From Selaginella moellendorffii (Eukaryota; Streptophyta; Lycopodiopsida; Selaginellales; Selaginellaceae), in NCBI RefSeq assembly GCF_000143415.4, contig NW_003314268.1, forward strand, positions 1,069,247 through 1,133,246: 64,000 nt of DNA, in the 5' to 3' direction. Below the pieces are notes generated by a model. The model was not told the DNA's origin and did no database searches. It saw only the letters and a list, made by a program, of their open reading frames with translations. Positions within the stretch are counted from its first letter, which is position 1. Every line of letters starts with the position of its first letter. Of this stretch, positions 1 through 9,887 are shown one piece after another. The translations under genes and the position numbers were made by a program.

Positions 1-429
1 GCACACCAAGCCTCCAATTCTTAACATCTTGGTACAACAAAACTTAATTATATGATTCTCTAAATTCTAAGCTTTGGGTGCAACACTTGCTTTGGGACAC
101 TAGAAGGAAACACTGTGGCATAACGGCCCAATATGGGTACTCTTACTCCCCCACTTCCATCCCGAAGGGAAGACCCAAGCCCTTATGAAGGGTGAGGATT
201 AATAAGCCACAAAGTATTCAAGTGGGGCACTACTCTATATAAGTTGGAAGCACTGCAGTCGGTTTCCTTTTTAGGGGTGGGAGCTACTCTTGAGCACGTC
301 TTTGGGTAGCCCCTCCGACACCACCCTAGTCCATGCTCACTCCCACCCAAAGCCCTTCAACCCCAGTTTTAACCTCAAGTCAGTTTAGAAGCACTACTAA
401 AGAGTTCTTTCAAAACTGATTTCTGTACC
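1..429. other. gene-free stretch at window edge
   Basis: No convincing coding exon is visible. The sequence is moderately AT-rich with short homopolymer runs and a C-run near 457-466. It leads directly into the hexamer-repeat tract and may belong to the same decayed repeat element. Confidence 0.5.
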
Positions 430-718
430 TCATTATCCCTACTATACTTTTGGACCCCCCCCCTGGAGACACACGCTTTGGACTCGGTCTTGATTTCGAT
501 CTCAGACTCGACCTCGGACTCGTCCTTGGACCCGATCTCGAACTCAATCTTGGACCCGACCTTGGACTCTATCTTAGACCCGATCTTGGATCTCAGACTC
601 AGTCTCGAACTCAATCTTGGATTCGGTCTCAAACTCGGTCTCGGACTCGGTCTCAAATTCGATCTCGGACTCGGTTTTAGAGTCGGTCTTGGACTCGATC
701 TTTGACTTGGTCTCATCT
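430..718 (-). repeat. degenerate hexamer repeat (GAGTCC/AAGATC-like), coding-like on minus strand
   Basis: About 290 bp of imperfect six-base units. On the plus strand it reads as variations of CTCGGA and CTTGGA; on the minus strand as GAGTCC, AAGATC and GAGACC. The minus strand has a long open frame dominated by Ser, Lys, Glu and Ile in a two-residue rhythm (SKIGSKIESK type), ending near 375. Open frames over such a repeat can arise by chance, so a gene is not claimed. A related tract lies at 20245-20380 in the opposite orientation. Confidence 0.7.
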
Positions 719-3300
719 GATGAACTCTTTATCATTTTGGTCATGCTTTCAGGGATCCTTTAGCCTTCGATACCTCGGGGAGTTAATTCCTTACAATTAA
801 CAAGTAGAGTAACCATATCTTCATGTTAAACCACTAGTATACTAAAATAGCACTAGATTTTGTTTAGCTTTATTTTATGTGTTAATTTTGGCATTGAGGT
901 ACTAAAACCTCAAAGATTATTTTGGAGTTGCTTTGTGCTCATGTTTCTATGCTCTTTGGCTATATGCTCAAGTGTTATTCAATACTCTTATTCCTTCACT
1001 TCTTATTTGTATGATTGGGAATTATTGTGTGCTTCTATACTTTTACTCCTTGGTTGTATGCTTGGGATTTGAGTCTTGCTCCATTGCTTTTGGCACACAT
1101 GTTCAAGGGTTAGATTTTGCTTCATGGTTATTGTGTTGTATAAACTTTTGCTTAGGCTTATAAAAATGGATTTGAGATGTACTATTTGTATGAGTTTACT
1201 TGGGCTCATGACTGAAGTATATTAACAACTTAAAGTCACATATTAAGTTGGCAAAATTAGTGTTAGCCTTTTAGTAGTTATCATATAAGCTATTACCATG
1301 TTATTATAGGTAAGCCTTGGGTTTGACATGAGTGGCAAATAAACTAGTCTATAAGTATATAATATGACACTAGTTGATCATTTGATTATGAGTGGATCAA
1401 ACAAGACTATAGGGATTAGTCTATAATTCAAATAATCATTGCCATATTCTTTCATAAACTCTTCTTATAGGATTGAAAGCAGTGTGAATGCAAGTTTAAG
1501 GTTTAATTAAAGTTGAGGCCAAAAAGAGAGTCATAATAGACAAAGGATCAAACATGTAAATCATTTTTCTCTAAAAAATGATTTGCAATAAAATGTGATC
1601 TCATTACTTGTGTTTATGTCATCTGATCAGGAGTCTCTACTTCAATACATATTGGTTATAGTGATTTTACAAGTGGTGTGCTATAAGATGGATAACAAAG
1701 AAGTGTTAAACCATTTTGTTTAGGCTTGTTAATGGAAAGTTAATGTTGTAATGCTTAATTTTTCGCAAGAAGCCTTACTATTACTCTTTGAGTAGCTTGG
1801 TGTTAGATTATTTTTGAGTTTGGTTGGAAAGTAGGTGATATCAATTTATTTATATTGTAAATAAAACTAATGGTGTTATATTTATTAGTGGGATGTGGCA
1901 TTTATGTTTTATTTTATCAATTAAAGTTGTTACTTGATAATATGATAAATCTTTGTAGTAATATTATGAGCTTACTCATTGTATTGCTCAATTTGATGAT
2001 CAAATTATTGTGATTCTATATCATATTTTAATGTTCATGAGCAATGTATTTATGAAGTTATTTATTCAAACAATAATCAACCCCAAATTGGTTGATAGTG
2101 ATGTCTACTTGCAAGTAATAACATTGTAATAGCTTTGATTGAGTTTTCAAAGGTGATCCATTATACTAAACTAGAGTTAGTACCTTAGTTCCTATTCATT
2201 AGGTTTTGAAAAGGTTTTAACATTCATTTATTATACATTGTCAATGAATTTATTAGTATTTAAAATAGATTATTGGATAGAGAAGGTGTGTAGTTGAGAT
2301 GTTAACATCACTAACACTTATGTTAGTGAAAGTTATAGAATTATATTGAGTGAGGAGAACTTTTCCTTAGAACTTGATTTTTTATGTTATTTTTCTTGTT
2401 AGTGTTTAACTTATACTTGATCTTGAAGGTGATTGAAAAAGAATGTTAGTGAAATATTTAGTATTTATAATTAAATTTTAGGTATTTATTATGATATTAA
2501 TGTTGAATATTTAAGCATGTTATTAAATACTTTAGTATTTTATTGGGTCATAAGAATTTGTGTTAAGGTGAACCTATGTGATGTTGTAAATAAAAAGAAG
2601 TTGGTTAAGTCTTAAAAATTTGCATTCTTAGTCTAAGAGTCATTCTTTCTTTAGGATAGAAAATTTTTCACACATTTTTTAGACTTTTTTAATGGTTGAT
2701 ATATTATTTATTTTGCCTAAAAACCATTCTATTTTTGTAAACTATTACAAACTAGTGAAAGGGTTGGAATTGACTTCAGTTAGATTAGACTTTAGTAAAT
2801 AGTTTATATACTTAAAAGGGATGCTAACTTTTAGGGTTAAGACAATTGAGTTGAATGAAATTTAGAGTTGAAGTAGAAAAGTGGTTATTACATTTTTCTA
2901 AGAAAATGATTTTTATACTTTTCTTCTAAATATTATGCTCAATGGTAAGTTACACTTTGCATTTGGTATGAGAATAGTGAGCTCTCATTGATTTTGACTT
3001 GGTTTTGGTAGCCCTATGCATTTGGTTGGTTGAGGATAATGATGTGTAACTTAATTATTTGTGGTTGAGGTGTTAGTACTCGTATTATAATTTTATCCAT
3101 TAGGAAGTTGTGTACATATATGAGCTAATTTAATAGTCTTCACTTTAGTTTTGCTTAGTGTTGATTATTTATAATTAGCCTCTTCAGTTATACTCAAAGT
3201 TATTGGCTAAATGTATTAGTGTTTATTGTTGTACAATTAAAGTCAAGTAGTCACGTTATCTGTACTTAACCCACTAACCTTGACGTATTCTCCCTTGTAA
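719..3300. other. AT-rich, C-poor intergenic repeat DNA
   Basis: No gene is recognisable. The plus strand is T- and G-rich and poor in C and in CG dinucleotides, as expected of an old, methylated and deaminated transposon. Composition appears to flip near 3.3 kb, after which the plus strand is richer in C than G. This is a visual impression, not a calculated skew. Confidence 0.5.
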
Positions 3301-3979
3301 AATCAAGCATCCTCTTATCCCATTTGAAGCTTTGACCATAATCATTTATAAGCTTGGTGATTACTGAAGCACTTCGAATAAAGCATTGCATTGTTGTTAA
3401 AATTTGTAAGAAGCTCACTAAAAACATAAGTTCCATACCATTAAGAAAAGTGCTAATACTCTTGAGCTTTCCACCATTGATGTGCTTTCCTGGGTCAACC
3501 AGCTTTCATCAGACTTAGAGCATCAATTTCAGTCTTTATTCTACTATTTTCTGTAAGCCCCTAACCTTTACTCGTTCCTATAGTAGCTCATTTGTCTCCT
3601 TAAGAACCTTGAGAGCAATAATGTGTAATGTAATGTAAATAGAGGCAAAAAAATCTTGCTGAAATCTTGCTGATGATGTAGTCAAAATATGACCTTTAAC
3701 ACCAGCAATTGTAGCATCTACAATATTGCCCAATTGCAAACAACAAACCCCTGTAAGCACACTTAGCATCATTCATGGTGGATTTAAACATCTTCATATG
3801 TGTTCCCCTGTTATTATTCACCACCAACACCTTTGACAAGGAACAACACCACCTTCTACAGAAAAGAGTCAAATATAAAAATAAGTAAGAACGAAAAAAT
3901 ATTGAGATTGCCAAATGAAAGCTTGAGGAGTTAACATTCAGCTACGTGATCAGTTGTGATAGCATAAACAAGGCTCCAT

Positions 3980-5000
3980 AGCATACACTAAAATGGCAGT
4001 CCAAGAACTTTCATACCATAAAAAACTTCAACTCCCACATAGAAAAACTCCTCAAATTCTGCAATAACATGTTCAAAAACAGTATCTAAAGAGTACACAC
4101 CTTCTAGTTTTATGACATCCTTGCAAATATACAGAACAGACAGTACAAGCTTCTCCACTGCAGCTATTCCACTGGCTCCACCATTAAGCATTGTAATGCA
4201 TATGAGTTATGCATTTTAGTCCTTGTGCCTGAATCCTGGTTGAAATGAGCTTGGCAGAAAGCAATGTGAAGGTCTGGCCATGCACGAATGTATTTGCTGC
4301 AGTTTGGACAACAAGCTGGCAGCTCCCAGCTTTTCTTCTCATTGAAAACGTTTTTATACTCTTGGAACTTCGCACTATACCAGATTTCACAAATTGTTGT
4401 TGAAACTTGATTGTTGTCTCTCAGTATAATAATAATAATAATAATAGTAATATATAATTCACACCTTCCTTAGTTCGCCACAAACCTTGCAAGCTTCTGC
4501 TGCTTTCCATTCACTCTCATGGGATATGGAGGCATGTCTTTGTGAAAACAACCAACATGCCTCTCCATCTTTGATTTTCCCAAATGCCTATATAAATTTT
4601 GTCGACTGCATCCCAAATTTCAGGAATTCAAATCCCTGGCACTATCTCAATCAAACTTCAAATGCTATGCCCCCTATTGTCACCTGAAAAAAGTATCTTC
4701 AACACTTTATCCATGCAATTTTGTGAGCCATCCAATGTTGCAAGAAGCTTCATATTTTTTTGCAAAGCATGATCTTTTATATGTAGCATGTTTGTGGCTA
4801 GAGTAAGAAGAATTTGCCCACTCCCACCTTCATGTTGATTAAAATCCTTTGGTAGATCAGGGCCAACCATTTGAGCATCTTCTATTTGGAAGTAGCACCA
4901 GGTGAGAAGATCTACTACCCTCCACAACTCTAAGGATGTGTCTACTGTAATAATTTGCTGAGAAAAATCATCCATCAAAATGCGTTGCTAAACAAGTAGA
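3980..5000 (-). pseudogene. unrecognised decayed coding remnants
   Basis: Several non-overlapping minus-strand stretches of 64-106 codons have protein-like composition. They include one with the motif SGIAAVEKLVLSVLYICKD (about 4090-4170), one with CPNCSKYIRAWPDLH (about 4290-4330), and one running from 4978 to 4658. They are interrupted by stops and have no convincing splice sites joining them. I do not recognise the family. They may be exons of one broken gene, or chance frames in a C-richer stretch. Confidence 0.3.
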
Positions 5001-5191
5001 GCATCTACACAGAATCTTTGCTCGAGATGATGAACTCTCACCCTCTTTTGCTTTAGCTTCTCGACGCAGCAGCCGACTAACCCATCTGCCTGCTTGTATC
5101 TCGGACTGAACACGCAAAAAACCTTTGTTCGTAAAACTTCCTATCATATTCAGGCATTAAAGTGAAATTAATTACAATGCCCTAGAGCGGC

Positions 5192-6352
5192 ATGGCGATG
5201 GCTGGAGGAGTGGAATTCGCGAGGGTACGTCTCTGATACGATATCAGTCTCGAATCCTTCTGACCGCAGGTGAGCGCATTCACGGATGATCCATTTGGTG
5301 GAAATCCGGCTGCTGTGTGCATTCTCTCGAGCGAGAGAGAGGACTCATGGCTGCAACGCGTTGCCAAGGAATTCAATCTCTCGGAAACCGCATTCTTAGT
5401 AGATCAATCTCGCGACGAACTCGCGGAAGAGGCAGAGTACAATTTGCGATGGTTCACGCCCAAAGTTGAGGTAACTATTCTTTAGATGGTTTCTTTTGCC
5501 TTGTTTCTACTAAGTCTGCGATTTCTTCTCTATTTGTAGGTTGATCTGTGTGGACATGCAACACTAGCTGCTGCTCACACTCTCTTCATGAATCACGTCC
5601 AGAAGACCTCGATCGTTTTCCATACCAGGTCTGGCGCATTAAAAGCTCGCAAAGTCACAGGCTATGGAGATGCCGAACAAAATCCTCCTTCATCGCTCAA
5701 AGCACAAGGCCTTCTGGAGCTTGACTTCCCTCTAGCTTTGGCAACACCGTGTTCTTCTCCGGAAACCACCCGTGTCTCAAACAGCCTTGGAATATCAAGC
5801 GTTGTTTGGTGTGGCAAGACAGACTTGGGAGATTATCTGGTGAGACAATATTCTCTATCTCAGCTTCTTCACAAGTTTTGTGTGACTAGGTGGAGCTTGA
5901 GAGCAGCGAGCAAGTGATGGAGATTGTCCCCAACTTTGACGCCATGCTCGATTTTCCAGGCCGAGGTGGAGTGATTGTCACTTCTCAAGCTCCATCCGAG
6001 AGTGCGGACGATTTCGTGTCGAGGTTTTTCTGTCCAAAGTCGGGTATACTGGAGGTGAGCTACAATGAAAATAGTTCCTTTTTGAAAAGCTATGGTATTT
6101 TTGTAGGATCCAGTGACCGGAAGCGCGCACTGTACACTGGGTCCTTACTGGGCCGAGAAACTCGAAAAGAACAGCGTGCGAGGATATCAGGCAAGACGAA
6201 GTATTTAGTTTCTCTCAAATGAAGCCATGGTTTTCTAGGGCTTGGAGCGAGGAGGACGCGTGTTAGTAACAGTGGACAAAGCCAATGGTAGAGCACACTT
6301 GCAGGGCAGTGCGGTCATTACAATGGCCGGAGTTTTGCTTGTCGATGCATGA
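5192..6352 (+). CDS. PhzF-family isomerase-like protein, 6 exons
   Basis: PhzF-fold proteins are cytosolic isomerases or epimerase-like enzymes related to diaminopimelate epimerase; the plant substrates are unknown. The start MAMAGGVEFAR leads into the family signature FTDDPFGGNPAAV and then NLSETAFLV, which carries the conserved acidic residue. Next come DLCGHATLAAAH and, near the C-terminus, GSAHCTLGPYWAEKL. Exons read as 5192-5224, 5270-5470, 5540-5839, 5890-6054, 6107-6190 and 6239-6352, with introns of 45-69 bp. The last intron must use a GC donor (6191) to keep the frame into GLERGGRVLV. The stop is TGA at 6350-6352. Length and motif order fit an intact member of the family. The start is the first ATG in frame upstream of the signature. 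Confidence 0.88.
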
Positions 6353-6879
6353 CATGGCTTCGCGACCTTCAATAATTCGTTATTGGTTTTCTGTAATAAT
6401 ACCGTTAAATTAAAACAAATAAATCCAAACCATAACCTTACCAAAGTATTAACTCGCCGCATGTCATCAATGTTTTCGTGCGAGGACTTGACTTGCCGTT
6501 GAAATGTCAATAATGTTCTACGTAGGCAGCAATCTACAGCAACTCGCATTGCATTTTTACAACTCCCCGACTGATTCGTTCATGCGCGTGTCCTCAGCGG
6601 TAGAATGCTTGACCGCCGAGGCTCGAGGCCCCGACGTGTTCCCGATGGTCAGCTCTCGAGTCATGAAGTTCTTGCCCTTGCACAATTGAGAAATATCAAG
6701 TCTAGACTCTGGGAATGTCCAAGAAACCGCACTAACAAGCGAATTGAGTGGAACTTTCTCGTACCAAACACTTACATTTCTCACCATTGGGCCATCCCAA
6801 GTGAAGAACACTGTTATAAGCTTTGGCTGGAGTGCAAAAAAGTAAGTGACAAATATTCTACATGTTTCAATGAATGTAT
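6353..6879. other. gene-free stretch
   Basis: Short open frames occur on both strands, the longest on the minus strand at 6811-6557. None shows a known motif or supported exon structure. It separates the PhzF gene from the duplicated tRNA-Val/HMA block. Confidence 0.4.
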
Positions 6880-6954
6880 TGTTTAGGCCCGGGATTAAAC
6901 CGGGGACCTCTAGTGTGTGAGACTAGCGTGATGACCAACTACACCATCCTCATT
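6880..6954 (-). pseudogene. tRNA-Val(CAC) pseudogene
   Basis: The minus strand matches the intact tRNA-Val at 12841 through the D-arm, the anticodon arm (loop CTCACAC) and part of the T-arm. The B-box has changed from GGTTCGAAC to GGTTTAATC, and the two acceptor strands (ATGAGGA and CCTAAAC) no longer pair. It lies divergently upstream of the broken HMA copy, mirroring the arrangement of the intact pair. Confidence 0.75.
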
Positions 6955-7027
6955 CATATGTCTTTGCCCACAAAAGATTCTTTTAGCATGAAGAACAAAC
7001 TTTGTATCTCCACTATTTTTCTCTCAA

Positions 7028-7325
7028 TCATTGGAAGGTAGACGCTGCAAATGTTCTTGCAAAATTCAAATGGTTTGTTGCTGATGAAGGCTGTGCTCAA
7101 GATATGCAGACCTCTTCTTGACAATAGAGCTTCACGATATGCTTATATTAACGCAGGTGTGACAAACCACGAAGTGGATGTAGATCCACGCTACACGTTC
7201 ACTGGCGAATTCAAAGTGAACGACGTCCTCGAAATGATAAAGAAGAAGTGTATCTGTGTGGAGTCGATTCAGGAGATTTCTGACACAGACAAGACACCAG
7301 CTGTTGCTGCTCTTCTTGCTGCTAG
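7028..7325 (+). pseudogene. broken copy of poly-Cys HMA-domain gene
   Basis: The sequence matches the HMA gene at 12345-12746 closely, including intron sequence. The ATG is missing: ATTGGAAG stands where ATGGCTTGGAAG is expected. Exon 2 has lost the metal-binding CxxC segment. Near 7290-7300 a frame change moves the Cys tail out of frame, so the codons for CCCSSCC read as AVAALLAAS. Exon 3 is otherwise well preserved: DPRYTFTGEFKVNDVLEMI and CICVESIQEI. This indicates a recent duplicate that has died. Confidence 0.8.
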
Positions 7326-7362
7326 TTTCATCAAGAGTGGTCTGAAGTGTGACCGTCGATAG

Positions 7363-8113
7363 AAGTTTTAAGTTCTTTTTATCGCCAATTCTTTGCTTTC
7401 TGTGTCAGCTCAATCTCAAGAGTTGTCATATGTGGATCCATGGAATATAAGGATGGGAGTAAAAACATCGTTGCGTCCTGGAAGTGGAACTCTTCCATAA
7501 AAACTATATGAATTCCTCAATTGTAGCACTCTTCTCGGTGGCCTTTAGGTTGTCGTCCACCTTGTGAAGTTGTAAATTACTTCGCTTTCTGCAAAACCTG
7601 GAAATTTGAGAGAGAATAAAAAAGCACGACATTTGCTGTTCAAAAGAACAGCAAACCTGTAGACTTTATCAAAAGCCTTAATTCATTGTACCGCCGTTGG
7701 ACAAAGATACACTATCTCACATCATGTCAAAGTCAATTTTTATCAACGGGGACTTGACTTGACCGCTGAATAGTCAAGCGCACGTGTGTCAACAGCCTTG
7801 AAATTTAAACATTGCCGCTCCCGCCAAGATGGGAGGACCACTTCAACGTAGCACTCGCGGTGTTATCAAAAAGAAATAGATGCTACAATTATAGATGCCA
7901 AAAGCAACTCCCGGAGGCTTCTATGCGTGACTTGGCGTTAGACCAGGTATTTCTTTCACCTAATTTTTGTAATCCCGAGCACACCATCGCAACAGGAGAT
8001 GCATATTCATTCATTCATTAACTCTTTACAAGGTCTTGTAGTGCCCTTATAGTGAGTTGTTTTGATGATGAAAAGAACATCATCTCAATCCCAGCAAAAC
8101 TCAAGTGGCCCAC
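7363..8113. other. gene-free stretch
   Basis: Noncoding sequence between two pseudogenes. No motif, exon or RNA gene is recognised. Confidence 0.4.
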
Positions 8114-8314
8114 CTGCAAGATGTCGATGCAAATGTTGCCGTGCTGATCGACATTGGGATGGAAACATGGCGTCTCAAGGTGGCTTGAATGGATAATTGG
8201 TGGGAAAGCGCAGCAAGAGCTTGAAAGAGAGACCTTCATACACAGTCTCCCTTGATGATGCCAATCCATGTAAAGATGTTGTCACCATGTGGAAACGCTG
8301 AAATTCTGGGATCC
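8114..8314 (-). pseudogene. ubiquitin-conjugating enzyme E2 (UBE2C/UBC19-20 type) relic
   Basis: The minus strand encodes pieces of the cyclin-selective E2 in order: DPRISAFPHGDNIFTWIG, then (new frame) TVYEGLSFKLLLRFPTNYP, then (new frame) ETPCFHPNVDQHGNICIDI. At least two frame changes and a short deletion after FKPP break it. The catalytic-cysteine region, normally just downstream, is not found. The last piece ends at a good donor at 8113, but the sequence that follows does not continue the family. In the intact family this enzyme works with the anaphase-promoting complex; this copy cannot. Confidence 0.75.
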
Positions 8315-8980
8315 CTGCAAGGCTATAGCAAGATCAAAACATAGAAGACACCACTGAGACCAGCTAAGAAAGAAGAAACAATGAGAGCCTTCCAGCCCTT
8401 CACAAACCAAATGGAATAAATCAAGAGCAATCAAGCATAAACATACCAAGTTCATCTTCTCGCATATCTCCTCTTCATCACGCGCCAATCGCAATCCTGG
8501 ATCTTCGCCGCCGCTCTTTTTTCCTTTGCCAGGAAAACCAACTAAAAATTCCCCCACACAAGCACACCTCTCGAATGGCCCACATTTGTTAATAAAAGAC
8601 AGTGCTCTCTGGCCGCGTATCACCTCGACCGCCTATCGCTTATCGCCCTATCGCTTATCGCTTATCGGGCTGGTAAAGTGGTCGCCGATAGTGGTTTTTT
8701 TTTGCTTTGCTTGTCATCTGTCGGCTATCCAAATAGCCGCATCGGCAGGGAGGGAGGGCTTGATACTATAAACCCTAAAAGGACTTTCAAACAGCTGCTC
8801 CTCCGCCGCGCTGCCACCGCGCTCCAGCACGCTGCGCCGCTTCCCGCCACAGCGCAATCATCCTCCGCCCACCATTCTCTGCGTCACTACGCCTTTACCC
8901 GCGGGAATGCGGGAACTCAAATTTGTAAATAATTTTAACTGGAATTAATTTCAATTATAAAGGTTCATGTGATTCCAGCA
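8315..8980. other. gene-free stretch
   Basis: A minus-strand frame at 8440-8530 (ending DEEEICEKMNL before a donor-like GTATGT) might be an extra exon upstream of the E2 relic, but it does not match the E2 family. The segment 8635-8670 contains short repeats of CTATCGCTTATCG. Nothing else is recognised. Confidence 0.35.
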
Positions 8981-9391
8981 TTAGGAGGAAGAGCAGCAGC
9001 AGCAGCAGCAATCGTCCTTTGGCTTCGGCTTGGGCTTTTCCACCTTGATCTCCTGGAAGGATTCCACAGATATACACTTCCGTTTCTTCTCGATGGCTTT
9101 GAAGATGTCGTCCACCTTGAAATCACCTGTGAAGGTGTAAAGGGGATCTTTAACCTCCACTTTCTTCACACCTGCAAGAGCACGAAGATCTCTTGATCAG
9201 CGATCACAGCATCGAAATTTGGGAGAATTCGCGGAATCTACACTCACCGGAGACGCCGTGATAGATCTGAGACATCATCTGGTCCTTGCATTTGTTGCAA
9301 GAGTCCACTTTCAAGACAACCTGCAGCGAAGAGCTCGAGATCAAACAAGGTTCAAGGAAATCAGTGGCGCAGTGCTCACCTTCCAAGTCAT
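8981..9391 (-). CDS. small HMA-domain protein with C-terminal poly-Cys tail (91 aa)
   Basis: There are three exons: 9391-9380, 9320-9248 and 9171-8981. The protein starts MTWKVVLKVDSCNKCKDQ, where CNKC is the HMA metal-binding CxxC motif in its usual place after the first beta strand. It continues with a beta-alpha-beta pattern (VEVKDPLYTFTGDF, then the helix VDDIFKAIEKK). It ends in a Lys/Pro linker and DCCCCCCSSS. HMA proteins of this size are copper or zinc chaperone-like. Heavy-metal isoprenylated proteins normally end in a CaaX box, which is absent here. The six-Cys tail could bind metal or be S-acylated (inference). It is divergent from the F-box gene and a sister of the gene at 12345-12746. 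Confidence 0.85.
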
Positions 9392-9481
9392 CTTGATTGT
9401 CTAAGAATTCGACTGAGATTCAGATCACAACTCACAACTTGAGACACTAGATTATCGCGATCAACCAGAGGTGGGGAGACG

Positions 9482-9632
9482 GAGAAGCAGAAGAGAAGAG
9501 GGCCCTGCTGCTGACTGGGGAGACGTCATGAATTTATATCCGAGAAGATTCCCAACAGGTCCGAGAAGCAGAAGAGAAGAGGGCCCTGCTGGGAGACGTC
9601 ATGAATTTTTGATCGAGAAGATTTCCAACACG
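9482..9632 (+). repeat. imperfect tandem duplication, about 80-bp period
   Basis: The block beginning GAGAAGCAGAAGAGAAGAGG at 9482 recurs at 9563. Both copies continue with the ATGAATTT and GAGAAGATT...CCAACA segments. The second copy has lost about 12 bp. It lies in the divergent promoter region. Confidence 0.8.
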
Positions 9633-9708
9633 ATGAAGTGCTCCTTCGTGGAAATGAATTTGCTTTTTTCCTCAGATGCAAAACTTTTTTGACTGGAAAG
9701 CATTAAAA

Positions 9709-9766
9709 GTTAGCGCGTAGGTCCTGAGAAATCCCTAGGTCGAGAGTTCGAGCCTCTCTCACCCCA
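9709..9766 (+). pseudogene. 5'-truncated tRNA-Met (elongator) relic
   Basis: The segment TTAGCGCGTAGGTC, then a T-arm GAGAG-TTCGAGC-CTCTC, and an ACCCCA 3' end match the 3' two-thirds of plant elongator tRNA-Met as I know it. The 5' acceptor strand and most of the D-arm are absent. The CAT anticodon region is altered to CTGAGAAATC. It is not a functional tRNA. Confidence 0.55.
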
Positions 9767-9887
9767 ATTCCATTTTCTTTTTCTGCCAACTTTTTCAAAT
9801 CCTTTACCATTTGCCCAAGAGCCCTAGAATCGCCCTAATTTTTGAACCGTTGCACAGGAAATGTAGGGCTTGATCTTTCTTGGAGCG

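Larger units (their letters stand above)
9392..9887. promoter_or_regulatory. shared upstream region between divergent HMA and F-box genes
   Basis: This 496-bp stretch separates two divergently oriented genes and must contain both promoters. It holds an approximately 80-bp imperfect direct duplication and a 5'-truncated tRNA-Met relic, listed separately. No TATA box is assigned with confidence. Confidence 0.5.

Noticed and set aside
6595-6680. tRNA-like stretch TCAGCGGTAGAATGCTTGACC
   Set aside because: It resembles an A-box, but no T-arm or acceptor pairing follows and no cloverleaf can be drawn.
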